Part shown: positions 1 through 8,014 of the stretch, piece by piece
Numbering within the stretch: position 1 is the stretch's first letter
Layout of the letters: each line of letters opens with the position of its first letter
DNA from: Streptomyces sp. BHT-5-2
GTDB taxonomy: Bacteria > Actinomycetota > Actinomycetes > Streptomycetales > Streptomycetaceae
Direction of reading: 5' to 3'
NCBI RefSeq assembly: GCF_019774615.1
Contig: NZ_CP081496.1
Location: forward strand, 372,001-436,000
DNA: 64,000 nt
The notes under the pieces: generated by a model
Databases searched by the model: none
Told to the model about the DNA's origin: nothing
What the model saw: the letters and a program-made list of their open reading frames with translations, nothing else
Position numbers and translations under genes: made by a program

Positions 1-301
1 TGCCTTCGAGGGCGCCGAGCAGCAGCAGGTCCTCCAGGATGTCGGCGGTGGCCAGCACCCCGTCGACGCCGGGCCGGGACAGCGCCAGGACCAGCCGTTC
101 GAGCAGGTCGAGGCGGTTGGCCATGGCCAACCGGCGGTCGCCGACGGCGAGCGCGCCCCGGGCCGGGTGGTCGGCGGCGACGATCATCAGCCGGCCGCTC
201 TCGCCGAGCAGCGGGCGCCGGGCGCGGCGCGCGGCGGCCTCCGCGACGGCTTCGGGATGCCGGGCCCGCAGCGCCGGGAGGTCACTGATCCGAGGGGTCA
301 A
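1..301 (-). CDS. Cgl0159-type (beta/alpha)8 aldolase-family protein, 3' end missing
   Basis: The first 100 codons of a leftward gene running off the window edge. The protein opens LTPRISDLPALRARHPEAVA and continues with a stretch containing MIVAADHPARGAL and GVLATADILEDLLLLG, which I recognise from the Cgl0159/DeoC-LacD-like aldolase family found beside iolC in actinobacterial inositol clusters. The start is a TTG at 301-299: it follows an in-frame TGA by only two codons, and AGAAGG lies about 11 bases upstream. It sits 105 bases downstream of iolC on the same strand, so it is probably co-transcribed and acts late in inositol breakdown (inference). The substrate cannot be confirmed from the fragment. 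Confidence 0.8.
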   Translation of the reverse strand, partial: MTPRISDLPALRARHPEAVAEAAARRARRPLLGESGRLMIVAADHPARGALAVGDRRLAMANRLDLLERLVLALSRPGVDGVLATADILEDLLLLGALEG

Positions 302-406
302 GGCTCAACTCACCTTCTGGAGGACACGAGTGGGGGTGGTGGGGCGGGACGGGCGGGCGGTGGGACTGCGGGCGCTCTTCGGGCCCGCACCCCGCCACCG
401 GTCCGC

Positions 407-1399
407 TCAGCGCCCCGCGAGGAACGCCTCGACCTCGCCGGCGGTCGGCATCGCGGACGAACACGCCAGCCGGGAGGCGACGATCGCCCCGGCGGCGTTG
501 GCGTACCGCATCATCGGCTCCAACTCCCGGCCGGCCAGCAGCCCGTGGCACAGCGCCCCGCCGAACGCGTCGCCGGCCCCCAGCCCGTTGACGACCTCGA
601 CGGGGGTCGGCGGCACCTCGGCGGTGCGTCCGTCCCGGTGGACGGCGAGCACCCCCTTCGGCCCCTGTTTGACGACGGCCAGTTCGACGCCCATGTCGAG
701 CAGCGCCTCGGCGCACGCCTTCGGGTCGCGCAGGCCGGTGGCGACCTCGGCCTCGTCGACGTTGCCGACCGCGACCGTCGCGTGCCGCAGCGCGGCCTCG
801 TAGTACGGCCGGGCGGCTGCGCGCGCGGCGGCACCGGTCGCCCCGCCGTCCCCGGAGGCGCCGCCCTCCCCGCCCCAGAACATCGGCCGCCAGTCCAGGT
901 CGAAGACGGTGATGCCCCGGCGGTCGCGGGCCTCCAGCGCGGCCAGGGTGGCGCCGCGGCTCGGCTCCTCGCACAGTCCGGTGCCGGTGATCCAGAAGAT
1001 CCGGGCCGCGGCGATCGCCTCCCGGTCCAGCTCCTCGGGGTGGATGACCAGGTCGGGGGCCTTGGGGCGGCGGTAGAAGTAGAGCGGGAAGTCGTCCGGC
1101 GGGAAGATCTCGCAGAAGGTGACGGGGGTCGGGAGGTCCGCCACCGGGGTCACCCAGCGGTCGTCGACGCCGAAGTCGCGCAGCGCCTGGTGGACGTAGT
1201 CCCCGAACGGGTCCCGCCCGGTACGGCTGACGACGGCGCAGCGGCGCCCCAACCGGGCGGCCGCCACCGCCACGTTGGTGGCGGACCCGCCGAGGAACTT
1301 CCCGAACGTCTCCACCTGGGCGAGCGACACCCCGGCCTGCAACGGGTAGATGTCCACCCCGATGCGCCCCATGGTGATCAGGTCGTACGGCTCGGTCAT
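407..1399 (-). CDS. iolC: 5-dehydro-2-deoxygluconokinase (IolC), PfkB-family kinase
   Basis: 330 aa PfkB/ribokinase-fold kinase. IolC phosphorylates 5-dehydro-2-deoxy-D-gluconate in myo-inositol catabolism in the cytoplasm. The N-terminal signature (DLITMGRIGVDIYP, then GGSATNVAVAAARLG) and the C-terminal PfkB motif NGLGAGDAFGGALCHGLL, whose Asp is the catalytic base, are both present. Length is normal for a single-domain IolC. The ATG at 1399 is preceded by GAAGGGG at good spacing. A short Gly/Ala-rich insertion (GGEGGASGDGGATGAAARAAAR) lies near residue 180. A promoter with a TTGACA -35 lies 130 bases upstream, divergent from the isomerase/dehydrogenase/transporter genes, consistent with a split iol regulon. 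Confidence 0.93.
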   Translation of the reverse strand: MTEPYDLITMGRIGVDIYPLQAGVSLAQVETFGKFLGGSATNVAVAAARLGRRCAVVSRTGRDPFGDYVHQALRDFGVDDRWVTPVADLPTPVTFCEIFPPDDFPLYFYRRPKAPDLVIHPEELDREAIAAARIFWITGTGLCEEPSRGATLAALEARDRRGITVFDLDWRPMFWGGEGGASGDGGATGAAARAAARPYYEAALRHATVAVGNVDEAEVATGLRDPKACAEALLDMGVELAVVKQGPKGVLAVHRDGRTAEVPPTPVEVVNGLGAGDAFGGALCHGLLAGRELEPMMRYANAAGAIVASRLACSSAMPTAGEVEAFLAGR

Positions 1400-1536
1400 A
1401 GACGCCCCTTCGGGTCGCCCGGCGCGGCGAGGGGGTCCCCGTGCTCAAGGGAGGCCGAGAGCTGGGGGAGGCCGGCGCGGCGGGTCGGTCGATCGGAACC
1501 GGCGGCACTGCCCACCGGTTCCCGCTCCGACCAAAG

Positions 1537-1565
1537 GTCTAACGGCCACCCGCAAAGCCTGTCAA
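1537..1565 (-). promoter_or_regulatory. Promoter for iolC
   Basis: On the minus strand TTGACA (1565-1560) is followed after 17 bases by TTAGAC (1542-1537), a good match to a housekeeping sigma (HrdB) promoter. The predicted start near 1530 leaves a leader of about 130 bases before iolC. Confidence 0.6.
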
Positions 1566-1571
1566 CACTTT

Positions 1572-1689
1572 GTCCTTACATTATGACGTCAACCACCTCA
1601 TCCCGGCCACGAACCCCGCCATACTCGCCACAACCGCCCGCCTCCCACCGCCCTTCCCACCCCAAGTCCTTAAGTCCTTATGTCAGGAC
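1572..1689. promoter_or_regulatory. GTCCTTA motif cluster between divergent iol promoters
   Basis: The heptamer GTCCTTA occurs at 1572-1578, 1666-1672 and 1674-1680. The last copy forms the inverted repeat GTCCT-TATGTC-AGGAC (1674-1689). One copy abuts the iolC -35 box and two lie just upstream of the rightward -35 box, so this is a plausible binding region for a shared repressor. Which regulator binds is unknown. The region 1400-1787 otherwise holds only promoters and leaders. Confidence 0.5.
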
Positions 1690-1695
1690 GAAGTC

Positions 1696-1724
1696 TTGAC
1701 ACTCCCCAGGGCGGCAGAGAGGCT
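1696..1724 (+). promoter_or_regulatory. Promoter for the isomerase/dehydrogenase/transporter genes
   Basis: TTGACA at 1696-1701, a 17-base spacer and GAGGCT at 1719-1724 fit the Streptomyces vegetative promoter pattern. The predicted start near 1731 gives a 57-base leader to the ATG at 1788. Confidence 0.6.
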
Positions 1725-1787
1725 GTGCCCCACAACCCACCCCAGCGCCTCCCGGTCACCGCCGACCGGCGAGAGGAGAGCCGCAGC

Positions 1788-2708
1788 ATGTCCGCACCCC
1801 GTGCCGCCTCGCCCGCCCTGGACCGCCTCCGCATCGGTTCCGCCCCCGACTCCTGGGGCGTCTGGTTCCCCGACGACGCACAACAGGTCCCCTGGCAGCG
1901 CTTCCTGGACGAGGTCGCCGAGGCCGGCTACGAGTGGATCGAACTCGGCCCGTACGGCTACCTGCCGACCGACCCCGCCACCCTGCGCGAGGAGACCACC
2001 CGCCGCGGCCTCAAGGTCTCGGCCGGCACCATCTTCACCTCGATGCACCACGGCCCGTCCGTCTGGGACCGGACCTGGGCCCACGTCACCGAGGTCGCCA
2101 CCCTCGCCCGGGCCATGGACGCCCGGCACCTGGTCGTCATCCCCTCCTTCTGGCGGGACGACAAGACCGCCGAGATCATCGAACCGCCCGAGCTGACCGT
2201 CGAGCAGTGGAAGCACCTGACCACCGGCATGGAGCGCCTGGGCAAGCGGGTCCGCGACGAGTTCGGCCTGGACATCGTCGTCCACCCGCACGCCGACACC
2301 CACATCGACACCGAGGAGCACGTCGAGCGCTTCCTCGACGTCACCGACTCCGACCTGGTCAACCTCTGCCTGGACACCGGCCACTACGCCTACTGCGGCG
2401 GCGACAGCGTCAAACTGATCCGCACCTACGGCGAACGGATCGGATACCTCCACCTCAAGCAGGTGGACCCCGACATCCTCGCCGACGTCGTCGCCAACGG
2501 CACCCCCTTCGGCCCGGCCGTCCAGCAGGGCGTGATGTGCGAACCCCCGCTGGGCGTCCCGGCGCTGCCGCCCGTACTGGAGGCCGCCCAGGAACTGGAC
2601 GTCGACCTCTTCGCCATCGTCGAGCAGGACATGTACCCCTGCCCGCCCGACCGGCCGTTCCCGATCGCCCAGCGGACCCGCCGCTTCCTGCGGTCCTGCG
2701 GCGCGTGA
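1788..2708 (+). CDS. Sugar phosphate isomerase/epimerase-like TIM barrel (inosose dehydratase/isomerase family)
   Basis: 306 aa AP-endonuclease-2/xylose-isomerase-like TIM barrel, the fold of IolE, IolH and IolI. An early [13 protein letters not shown] element resembles the start of IolE proteins. Metal-site residues of the fold are visible: [28 protein letters not shown] and HLKQVD. The ATG at 1788 is chosen because GAGAGGAG lies 9 bases before it and the reading frame upstream looks non-coding. It is the first gene of the rightward arm of the inositol-type region, followed by a Gfo/Idh dehydrogenase and an MFS transporter. The family assignment is firm; whether it is the inosose dehydratase or an isomerase cannot be settled here. 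Confidence 0.87.
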   Translation: MSAPRAASPALDRLRIGSAPDSWGVWFPDDAQQVPWQRFLDEVAEAGYEWIELGPYGYLPTDPATLREETTRRGLKVSAGTIFTSMHHGPSVWDRTWAHVTEVATLARAMDARHLVVIPSFWRDDKTAEIIEPPELTVEQWKHLTTGMERLGKRVRDEFGLDIVVHPHADTHIDTEEHVERFLDVTDSDLVNLCLDTGHYAYCGGDSVKLIRTYGERIGYLHLKQVDPDILADVVANGTPFGPAVQQGVMCEPPLGVPALPPVLEAAQELDVDLFAIVEQDMYPCPPDRPFPIAQRTRRFLRSCGA

Positions 2709-2761
2709 GCCGGCCGGCAACACCCGTGACACGCGGGACGGAGGGCCGAGAGGCACCACAG

Positions 2762-3853
2762 ATGGCCGAGACGGACGACACGAGGGAGAGGCAAGAGGTG
2801 AACGGGATGGACGAGAGGGACGAGACGCGTGCGAAGGAGCCGCGCGGGACGCTGGGCGTGGCGGTCATCGGCACCGGACGCATGGGGGCCGACCACGTGC
2901 GGCGCCTCGACGAGGTGATCAGCGGGGCCAGGGTGGCGGCCGTTGCCGACCTCGACGCCGACCGGGCGGGCCGCCTCGCCGACGGCATCGAGGGCGCCAC
3001 CGCCTACACCGACCCGGCCGCCGCCATGGACGACCCCGGCGTGGACGCGGTACTCATCGCCTCGCCGGGCCCGGCCCACGAGGCGGCGCTGCTCGACGCC
3101 TTCGCCCGCGACCTGCCGGTGCTCTGCGAGAAACCGCTGACCCCCGACGCCGCCTCCGCGCTGCGCGTCCTCACGGCCGAGCGGAAACTGGGCCACCGGC
3201 GCGTCCAGGTCGGCTTCATGCGCCGCTACGACGCCGGCTACCGCACCCTGAAGTCCCTGCTGGACGGCGGCACTTACGGCCGCCCGCTGATGCTGCACAA
3301 CAAGCACCGCAACGCCGACACCCCGCCCGGCTTCACCAACGCGATGATGATCAACGACTCGGTGGTGCACGAGATCGATGTGACGCGCTGGCTGCTGGAC
3401 GAGGAGATCACCGCCGTACGCGTACTGCGGCCGGCACCGACCGGCAACGCGCCGGACGGGCTGAGCGACCCGCAGCTGATCCTCTTCGAGACCGCCGGCG
3501 GACAGGTCGTGGACACCGAGCTTTTCGTCAACTGCGGCTTCGGCTACCAGGTCGGCTGCGAGGCGGTCTGCGAAGGCGGCACCGCCCGGATCGGCGACGA
3601 CCACGGGGTGTTCGTCAACACCGCCGGCCACTGGGGCGGCACCATCACCCCCGGCTTCGTGGAGCGCTTCGAGGACGCCTACGACCGGCAGGTGCAGCAC
3701 TGGGTCGACGCCACCCGGCGCGGCGAGGTCGAGGGCCCCAGCTGCTGGGACGGCTATGCGGCCGCCGCGGTGTGCGAGGCGGGCGTGCGGGCACAGGCCA
3801 CCGGGGAACGGGTCGCCGTGGAACTCGTCGAGCGACCGGACCTCTACCGCTGA
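2762..3853 (+). CDS. Gfo/Idh/MocA-family oxidoreductase, probable inositol 2-dehydrogenase-like
   Basis: 363 aa NAD(P)-dependent dehydrogenase. A Rossmann motif [18 protein letters not shown] lies near residue 40, the family motif CEKPLTPD carries the catalytic Lys, and the C-terminal half begins after [12 protein letters not shown]. Members such as IolG oxidise the sugar or inositol ring with NAD+. The start is uncertain: ATG 2762 has GAGAGG 8 bases upstream, but ATG 2807 also has a ribosome-binding site (AAGAGG), and the first 30 codons are charged with rare AGG codons, so the shorter 348 aa product is quite possible. It lies 53 bases after the isomerase and before the transporter, probably in one transcript. 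Confidence 0.88.
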   Translation: MAETDDTRERQEVNGMDERDETRAKEPRGTLGVAVIGTGRMGADHVRRLDEVISGARVAAVADLDADRAGRLADGIEGATAYTDPAAAMDDPGVDAVLIASPGPAHEAALLDAFARDLPVLCEKPLTPDAASALRVLTAERKLGHRRVQVGFMRRYDAGYRTLKSLLDGGTYGRPLMLHNKHRNADTPPGFTNAMMINDSVVHEIDVTRWLLDEEITAVRVLRPAPTGNAPDGLSDPQLILFETAGGQVVDTELFVNCGFGYQVGCEAVCEGGTARIGDDHGVFVNTAGHWGGTITPGFVERFEDAYDRQVQHWVDATRRGEVEGPSCWDGYAAAAVCEAGVRAQATGERVAVELVERPDLYR

Positions 3854-3951
3854 CCCCCCGAACCCTCGACCGAACACGACCCGCCCCGCACCGCCCCACC
3901 GAGCCGACCAGCCGCCGACCGACCACCGACAGCCACCCGAAAGGCCGCACC

Positions 3952-4053
3952 ATGTCCGCCGCGCACGCCCCGATATCCGACCCGCCACCACCACCCGACC
4001 CGCCGTCCGCCCCGCCGTCGCTCCCGCCGTCCGCCCCGGCGAACGGGAGCTGA
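3952..4053 (+). CDS. Small proline-rich leader ORF before the sugar transporter
   Basis: 33 codons, ATG 3952 to TGA 4053, preceded by GAAAGG 8 bases upstream. The peptide is dominated by proline (PPPPPDPPSAPPSLPPSAP). It ends 2 bases before the transporter ATG at 4056, and the GGGAG that would serve the transporter lies inside its last codons, the layout of a translationally coupled leader. Consecutive prolines are known to slow ribosomes unless EF-P acts, so a role in setting transporter translation is possible but inferred. It could also be chance in a GC-rich spacer. Confidence 0.4.
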   Translation: MSAAHAPISDPPPPPDPPSAPPSLPPSAPANGS

Positions 4054-4055
4054 CG

Positions 4056-5558
4056 ATGGCAGCACCGACCAGTCGGTCCGCGCCCCCCGCCGGCCCGAAG
4101 GCGAACGGGAACGCCGGCAGCCCCCAGGGGGCCCGCGACACCAGACGCTTCATCGTCGCCATCGCCGCCATCGCGGCCCTCGGCGGGGCCCTGTTCGGCT
4201 ACGACACCGGGGTGGTGTCCGGCGCACTGCCCTTCATGGAGCAGCACTTCGGCCTCACCTCCCTCAGCGAGGGCGTCATCACCAGCGCGCTCCTGATCGG
4301 CGCGGCGTTCGGCTCGCTGGCCGGCGGTCGGATGTCCGACGCGCTCGGGCGGCGCAACTCGCTGCTGTGGTCGGGCGCGGTCTTCATCGGCGGGGCGCTG
4401 GCCGTCGCGCTGGCGCCGACCGTGCCGTTCATGACCGCCGCACGCTTCGTACTGGGCCTCGCGGTGGGCAGCGCGTCCGTCATCACCCCGCTCTACCTGT
4501 CCGAGATCGCGCCGTCGCACATCCGTGGCCGGCTGGTGTCGTTCAACTCCCTGATGATCGTCAGCGGTCAGCTGCTGGCGTACCTCGTCAACGCCGTCCT
4601 GGCGCACTGGGAGGCGTGGCGCTGGATGCTGGGACTGGCCGCGCTGCCCGCGGTGGCGCTGTTCCTCGGCGTCCTCTTCCTGCCCGACACACCACGCTGG
4701 TACATCAGCCGGGGCCGGCAGGACGAGGCTGCCGCGGTGCTGCGCCGTACGCTGGCCGCCGACGAGGTCCCCGCCGAACTGGCCCGTATCGACCGGGCCC
4801 GCAACCTGGAGGCCGACGCCCGGCGCGGCGCCTGGCGGGAACTTCAACTCCCCTGGGTGCGACGGCTGCTGCTGGTCGGCATCGGGCTGGCGATCGTCCA
4901 GCAGATCACCGGGGTCAACGCGGTCATCTACTTCGCCCCCAAGATCCTGGCGACGACCGGCCTGGGCACCGGCGCCGCGATCACCGCCACCATCGCGGTG
5001 GGCGCCGTCTCGGTCGTCGCCACCGCGATCGGCATGTCCCTGATCGACCGGGTGGGCCGCCGCCCGATGCTCCTGTGGGGACTCTCCGGCATGGCGGTGT
5101 CGCTGGTCCTGCTGGGGGCGGCGTTCCACCTGCCGCACTCCACCGCCGTCAGCTACCTGGTCCTCGGCCTGATGGTCCTGTACATGGGCTTCATGCAGGC
5201 CACCCTCAACACCGGCGTCTGGCTGCTGCTGGCCGAGATGTTCCCGTTGAAGGTGCGCGGACTGGCCATGGGCGCCGCGGTGTTCGTGATGTGGCTGGTC
5301 AACTTCGGGATCGCACTGTTCTTCCCGGTACTGCTCGACGCGGTCGGCGCCGGGGCCACGTTCTGGCTCTTCAGCGCGATGTGCGTGCTCTCGCTGCTCT
5401 TCTGCAAGCGGTACGCACCGGAGACGAAGGGGCTGGCCCTGGAGGACCTGGAACAGGAACTGCGGCGGAGCTCGACGGGGACCGGGGAACCGGCCACGGA
5501 CGAGCCCGCCCCGAGGCCCGCCCCCACCGGTCCGGCCGAACACGACCAACGGGCCTGA
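4056..5558 (+). CDS. MFS sugar/inositol:H+ symporter
   Basis: 500 aa major facilitator of the sugar porter family with about 12 membrane helices. Family signatures are present: GALFGYDTGVVSGAL in helix 1, GGRMSDALGRRNSL in the 2-3 loop, FVLGLAVGSASVITPLYLSEIAPSHIRGRL, FLPDTPRW, the QQITGVNAVIYFAP motif of helix 7 and RYAPETKGLALEDLE at the C end. The ATG at 4056 follows GGGAG by 6 bases. Both tails are disordered and rich in Ala, Pro and Gly. Position behind the isomerase and Gfo/Idh genes suggests it imports the inositol or related substrate of this region (inference); similarity to IolT-type transporters supports this. Confidence 0.92.
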   Translation: MAAPTSRSAPPAGPKANGNAGSPQGARDTRRFIVAIAAIAALGGALFGYDTGVVSGALPFMEQHFGLTSLSEGVITSALLIGAAFGSLAGGRMSDALGRRNSLLWSGAVFIGGALAVALAPTVPFMTAARFVLGLAVGSASVITPLYLSEIAPSHIRGRLVSFNSLMIVSGQLLAYLVNAVLAHWEAWRWMLGLAALPAVALFLGVLFLPDTPRWYISRGRQDEAAAVLRRTLAADEVPAELARIDRARNLEADARRGAWRELQLPWVRRLLLVGIGLAIVQQITGVNAVIYFAPKILATTGLGTGAAITATIAVGAVSVVATAIGMSLIDRVGRRPMLLWGLSGMAVSLVLLGAAFHLPHSTAVSYLVLGLMVLYMGFMQATLNTGVWLLLAEMFPLKVRGLAMGAAVFVMWLVNFGIALFFPVLLDAVGAGATFWLFSAMCVLSLLFCKRYAPETKGLALEDLEQELRRSSTGTGEPATDEPAPRPAPTGPAEHDQRA

Positions 5559-5631
5559 CGGCCACGGCCCGCGACCCTCCCCTCGTGCAAACGGGTGCGC
5601 TCACATGCAACGCATCCAACGGGGGGAAGCA

Positions 5632-6108
5632 ATGGAAGCCGTGAAAGCCGACACGGCTGCGGGCACGGGCGGAGGTACGGGCATGGGCATGGGTACGAGC
5701 ACGCGCAGGGGCACGGGATCAGGAACGGGAACGGGAACCGTAGAAGGCGCAGGCCGGACCACCCGGCGGGCAGGCGCGCTCACGGCGGCCGCGGGCCTGC
5801 TCACCGCCGGGCTCCTCACCGGCCCGGCGACGGCCGCCGCACCGACCCGGCCGGACGCCGCACGGCCCACCGCACTGGCCGCCTGCGCCTACTACAAGGG
5901 GACCGCGCTCACGGTCCCCGGCCAGCACGGCAACCGCGTCCTACAGGTGCAGTGCCTCCTGGCGAACCGTCACCACCTCACCTGGAAGGACGTCACCGGC
6001 TCCTTCGGAGCGAAGACCCGCACCGCGGTGGAGAAGGTCCAGTCCGGGCACCGGCTGCCCACCGACGGCAGGGTCGACAAGAAGACCTGGCACGCCCTGT
6101 ACTCCTGA
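5632..6108 (+). CDS. Secreted peptidoglycan-binding-domain protein
   Basis: 158 aa. An unusual Gly/Thr/Met-rich N-region (residues 10-35) precedes twin arginines and a hydrophobic segment ending LLTGPATAAA, so the protein is probably exported with cleavage after Ala-rich AAA. The mature part is one PG_binding_1 domain (residues about 85-158: GTALTVPGQHGNRVLQVQCLL, SFGAKTRTAVEKVQ, LPTDGRVDKKTWHALYS). ATG 5632 is chosen over 5605 because GGGGGGAAG lies just before it. The codons for the N-region are built from GGNACG/GGGCAT hexamer repeats, suggesting slippage. There is no catalytic domain; it may anchor to or sense the cell wall. Confidence 0.8.
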   Translation: MEAVKADTAAGTGGGTGMGMGTSTRRGTGSGTGTGTVEGAGRTTRRAGALTAAAGLLTAGLLTGPATAAAPTRPDAARPTALAACAYYKGTALTVPGQHGNRVLQVQCLLANRHHLTWKDVTGSFGAKTRTAVEKVQSGHRLPTDGRVDKKTWHALYS

Positions 6109-6387
6109 CCCCCGACCCCCGACCCCCGAGCGCGCCACCGCACCACCACGTGGACGTGGCATTCCGGCTCCCCGGCGCCCCGTCCGACCCGTCTCGTACG
6201 CCCGTGCGTTCCTCCCCCGTCACGGCTGTCACTGTTGCGCACGCCTTCCGTCACAGACCCTCAACAGCGCCTCGCGGGTGGTCGGACGGTGTCGTTGCCC
6301 AGGCACAGGGTGAGTGACGCCCCCGCACACAGCCCCGCGCCGGCTCGCCGGGCCGACCCTGTGTGCGGTGCCAAGGAGGTGCGCAAG

Positions 6388-6582
6388 ATGACCGACCGCA
6401 GGCTCTGGTCGTACAAGGAGATCGCCGCCCATATCCAGGTGCAGCCGGACACCGTGCGTTCCTACCGCAAGCACGGTCTGCTGCCGGATCCGGATCTGGT
6501 GGAGGGCGGCAGACCGTACTGGTTCGCCGACACCGTAAGAGCCTGGGTGGCGCAGCGCCCACGCCAACGCGGCCGGTGGTGA
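6388..6582 (+). CDS. Small MerR/AlpA-like helix-turn-helix DNA-binding protein
   Basis: 64 aa, essentially one winged helix: LWSYKEIAAHIQVQPDTVRSYRKHGLLPDPD followed by a basic tail. The AAGGAGGT at 6372-6379 is close to the ideal anti-Shine-Dalgarno sequence and fixes the ATG at 6388. Single-domain proteins of this kind act as excisionase-like or transcription accessory factors. No phage or integrase gene is nearby, so a chromosomal regulatory role is more likely. Its target is unknown. The preceding 280 bases hold no gene, only a short GACCCCC triplicate just after the previous stop. Confidence 0.8.
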   Translation: MTDRRLWSYKEIAAHIQVQPDTVRSYRKHGLLPDPDLVEGGRPYWFADTVRAWVAQRPRQRGRW

Positions 6583-6608
6583 ACACCTGAGCCGGGCCCG
6601 CCGCGCCG

Positions 6609-7685
6609 CTACGGCGCGGCCGCCTCCCGAGGCGGCGCCGTGGAGCCTCTGACCTCCAGTTCCGGAGTGACGAGTTGATGGTCGGCGGGCGCGTCGGGGC
6701 GCGCCATCCGGTCCAGCAGACAGCGCGCGGCGCGGCGTCCCACCTCGTGGCTGGCGTTGTTGACCGAGTTCAGCCAGAGGTGGCGGATGCGGGAGAGGTA
6801 GGTGTTGTCGTAGCCGACGAGGGAGAGGTCGGCGGGCACGTCGAGCCCCAGTTCCCCGGCGGCGGACAACGCACCGATCCCGGAGAGGTCGTTGAACGCG
6901 AAGACGGCGGTGGGCCGGCGACCGCCCCGGGCCGGGCTGAGCAGCCGTACCGCGGCGCGGTAGCCACCCTCCTCCGTCCCGTCGCCGCTCGCCACCTGGG
7001 CCTGCGCGGTAAGCCCGTGGTCGCGCATCGCCGCCTCGAAGCCGCGCCGGCGCAGCTCGCCGACCAGGCCCTGTCCGGCGACATGGGCGATCCGTCGGTG
7101 CCCGAGGCCGATGAGGTGCTCGGTGGCGAGGCGGGCGCCGCGCTCGTCGTCGTTGGCGACGATGTCGGCCCGCGGCAGCCGGGGTTCGTGGTTGCCGGCG
7201 ATGACGGTCGGCAGCCGCTCGGCGACCTCGGCGAGACCGGTGGTGTCCGGGAGGGTGCCGACGACGACCAGACCGTCGACCCGCAGTTCCTGGAAGGTGC
7301 GGGCGAACTCCTGGCCGGTCCGCCGGTCCAGCCGGCCGTCGGCCATCAGCATGCGCAGACCCTGGGCGTGCAGCAGGGAGTTGAGACCGTCCAGGACGTC
7401 AACGAACCAGGGGTTGCGCATGTCGTTCAGCAGGACGCCGACGGTGTGGGTGCGGCGGGCCACCAGGCTGCGGGCGGCGGCATTGGGCCGGTAGCCCAGT
7501 TCGTCGATGGCGGCCAGCACGGCCTGCCGTCTGGCGTCGCTGACCCGCGGCGAGCCCTGGAGCACGAGCGAGACCAGCGACTTGGAGACACCGGCGCGCT
7601 CGGCGACACCGCGAATCGTCGGAGGCCGGTCTGCGCCGGGACGCTCCGCGAGGGATTCGCCCGGTGACTCGTTGGACCGTTCCAT
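6609..7685 (-). CDS. LacI-family transcriptional repressor
   Basis: 358 aa. Residues 20-70 form the LacI HTH and hinge helix (TIRGVAERAGVSKSLVSLVLQ, RPNAAARSL), followed by a periplasmic-binding-protein-like sensor domain with HTVGVLLNDMRNPWFVDVLDG, DIVANDDERGARLATEHLI, FAFNDLSGIGAL and the C-terminal LEVRGST. The ATG at 7685 is preceded by GAAGGAT. It is divergent from a Gfo/Idh dehydrogenase gene and the same 13-base palindromic word overlaps its own start codon and the partner's promoter, so autoregulation plus repression of the partner is likely. The inducer is presumably a sugar or cyclitol. Confidence 0.93.
   Translation of the reverse strand: MERSNESPGESLAERPGADRPPTIRGVAERAGVSKSLVSLVLQGSPRVSDARRQAVLAAIDELGYRPNAAARSLVARRTHTVGVLLNDMRNPWFVDVLDGLNSLLHAQGLRMLMADGRLDRRTGQEFARTFQELRVDGLVVVGTLPDTTGLAEVAERLPTVIAGNHEPRLPRADIVANDDERGARLATEHLIGLGHRRIAHVAGQGLVGELRRRGFEAAMRDHGLTAQAQVASGDGTEEGGYRAAVRLLSPARGGRRPTAVFAFNDLSGIGALSAAGELGLDVPADLSLVGYDNTYLSRIRHLWLNSVNNASHEVGRRAARCLLDRMARPDAPADHQLVTPELEVRGSTAPPREAAAP
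7672..7685. promoter_or_regulatory. LacI-type operator overlapping the repressor start codon
   Basis: TTGGACCGTTCCAT shares 13 of 14 bases with the site at 7819-7832 and has a central CG typical of LacI-family operators. It covers the first codons of the repressor, so a bound repressor could block its own expression. It could also be coding coincidence. Confidence 0.5.
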
Positions 7686-7772
7686 GGGCGGGATCCTTCC
7701 ATCGGCGCAGGTCGGCGTCAACGTATGCACGAACACACCACCGCGTTCCCGCAGTTGACCCCCACCCAAGGG

Positions 7773-7802
7773 TTGACATGCGGACATACGGACATGCAGG
7801 GT
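7773..7802 (+). promoter_or_regulatory. Promoter for the Gfo/Idh dehydrogenase
   Basis: TTGACA (7773-7778), 18-base spacer, CAGGGT (7797-7802). The predicted start lies near 7809, just before the operator at 7819. Confidence 0.5.
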
Positions 7803-7818
7803 TCCCGGGAGGCAACTT

Positions 7819-7832
7819 TTGGACCGTTCCAA
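7819..7832. promoter_or_regulatory. LacI-type operator in the divergent promoter
   Basis: TTGGACCGTTCCAA is a 14-base palindrome with one mismatched pair and a central CG. It lies about +10 to +24 from the predicted start of the dehydrogenase gene, a position suited to repression. The rest of 7686-8014 is C-rich leader with no gene. Confidence 0.65.
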
Positions 7833-8014
7833 CGCCGCGTGACCCCATGCCACCCCACACCCGTCTCGCGCCGCCCCCAGCCTCCCGGCCGCCCATGGCC
7901 CGCCCCTCCTGGCTCTCCCTCCCCCTCCCGCCCCTCCTCCACCACCTCCCACACGCCCTTCCCCCGCCCCCCTTTCTCCCTCTCCTCCCTCCTCCGCCTC
8001 CCGAAGGGAACCCC

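Noticed and set aside
6388..6582. Phage excisionase as a sign of an integrated element
   Set aside because: The HTH resembles AlpA/MerR proteins, but there is no integrase, attachment-site repeat or composition change nearby.
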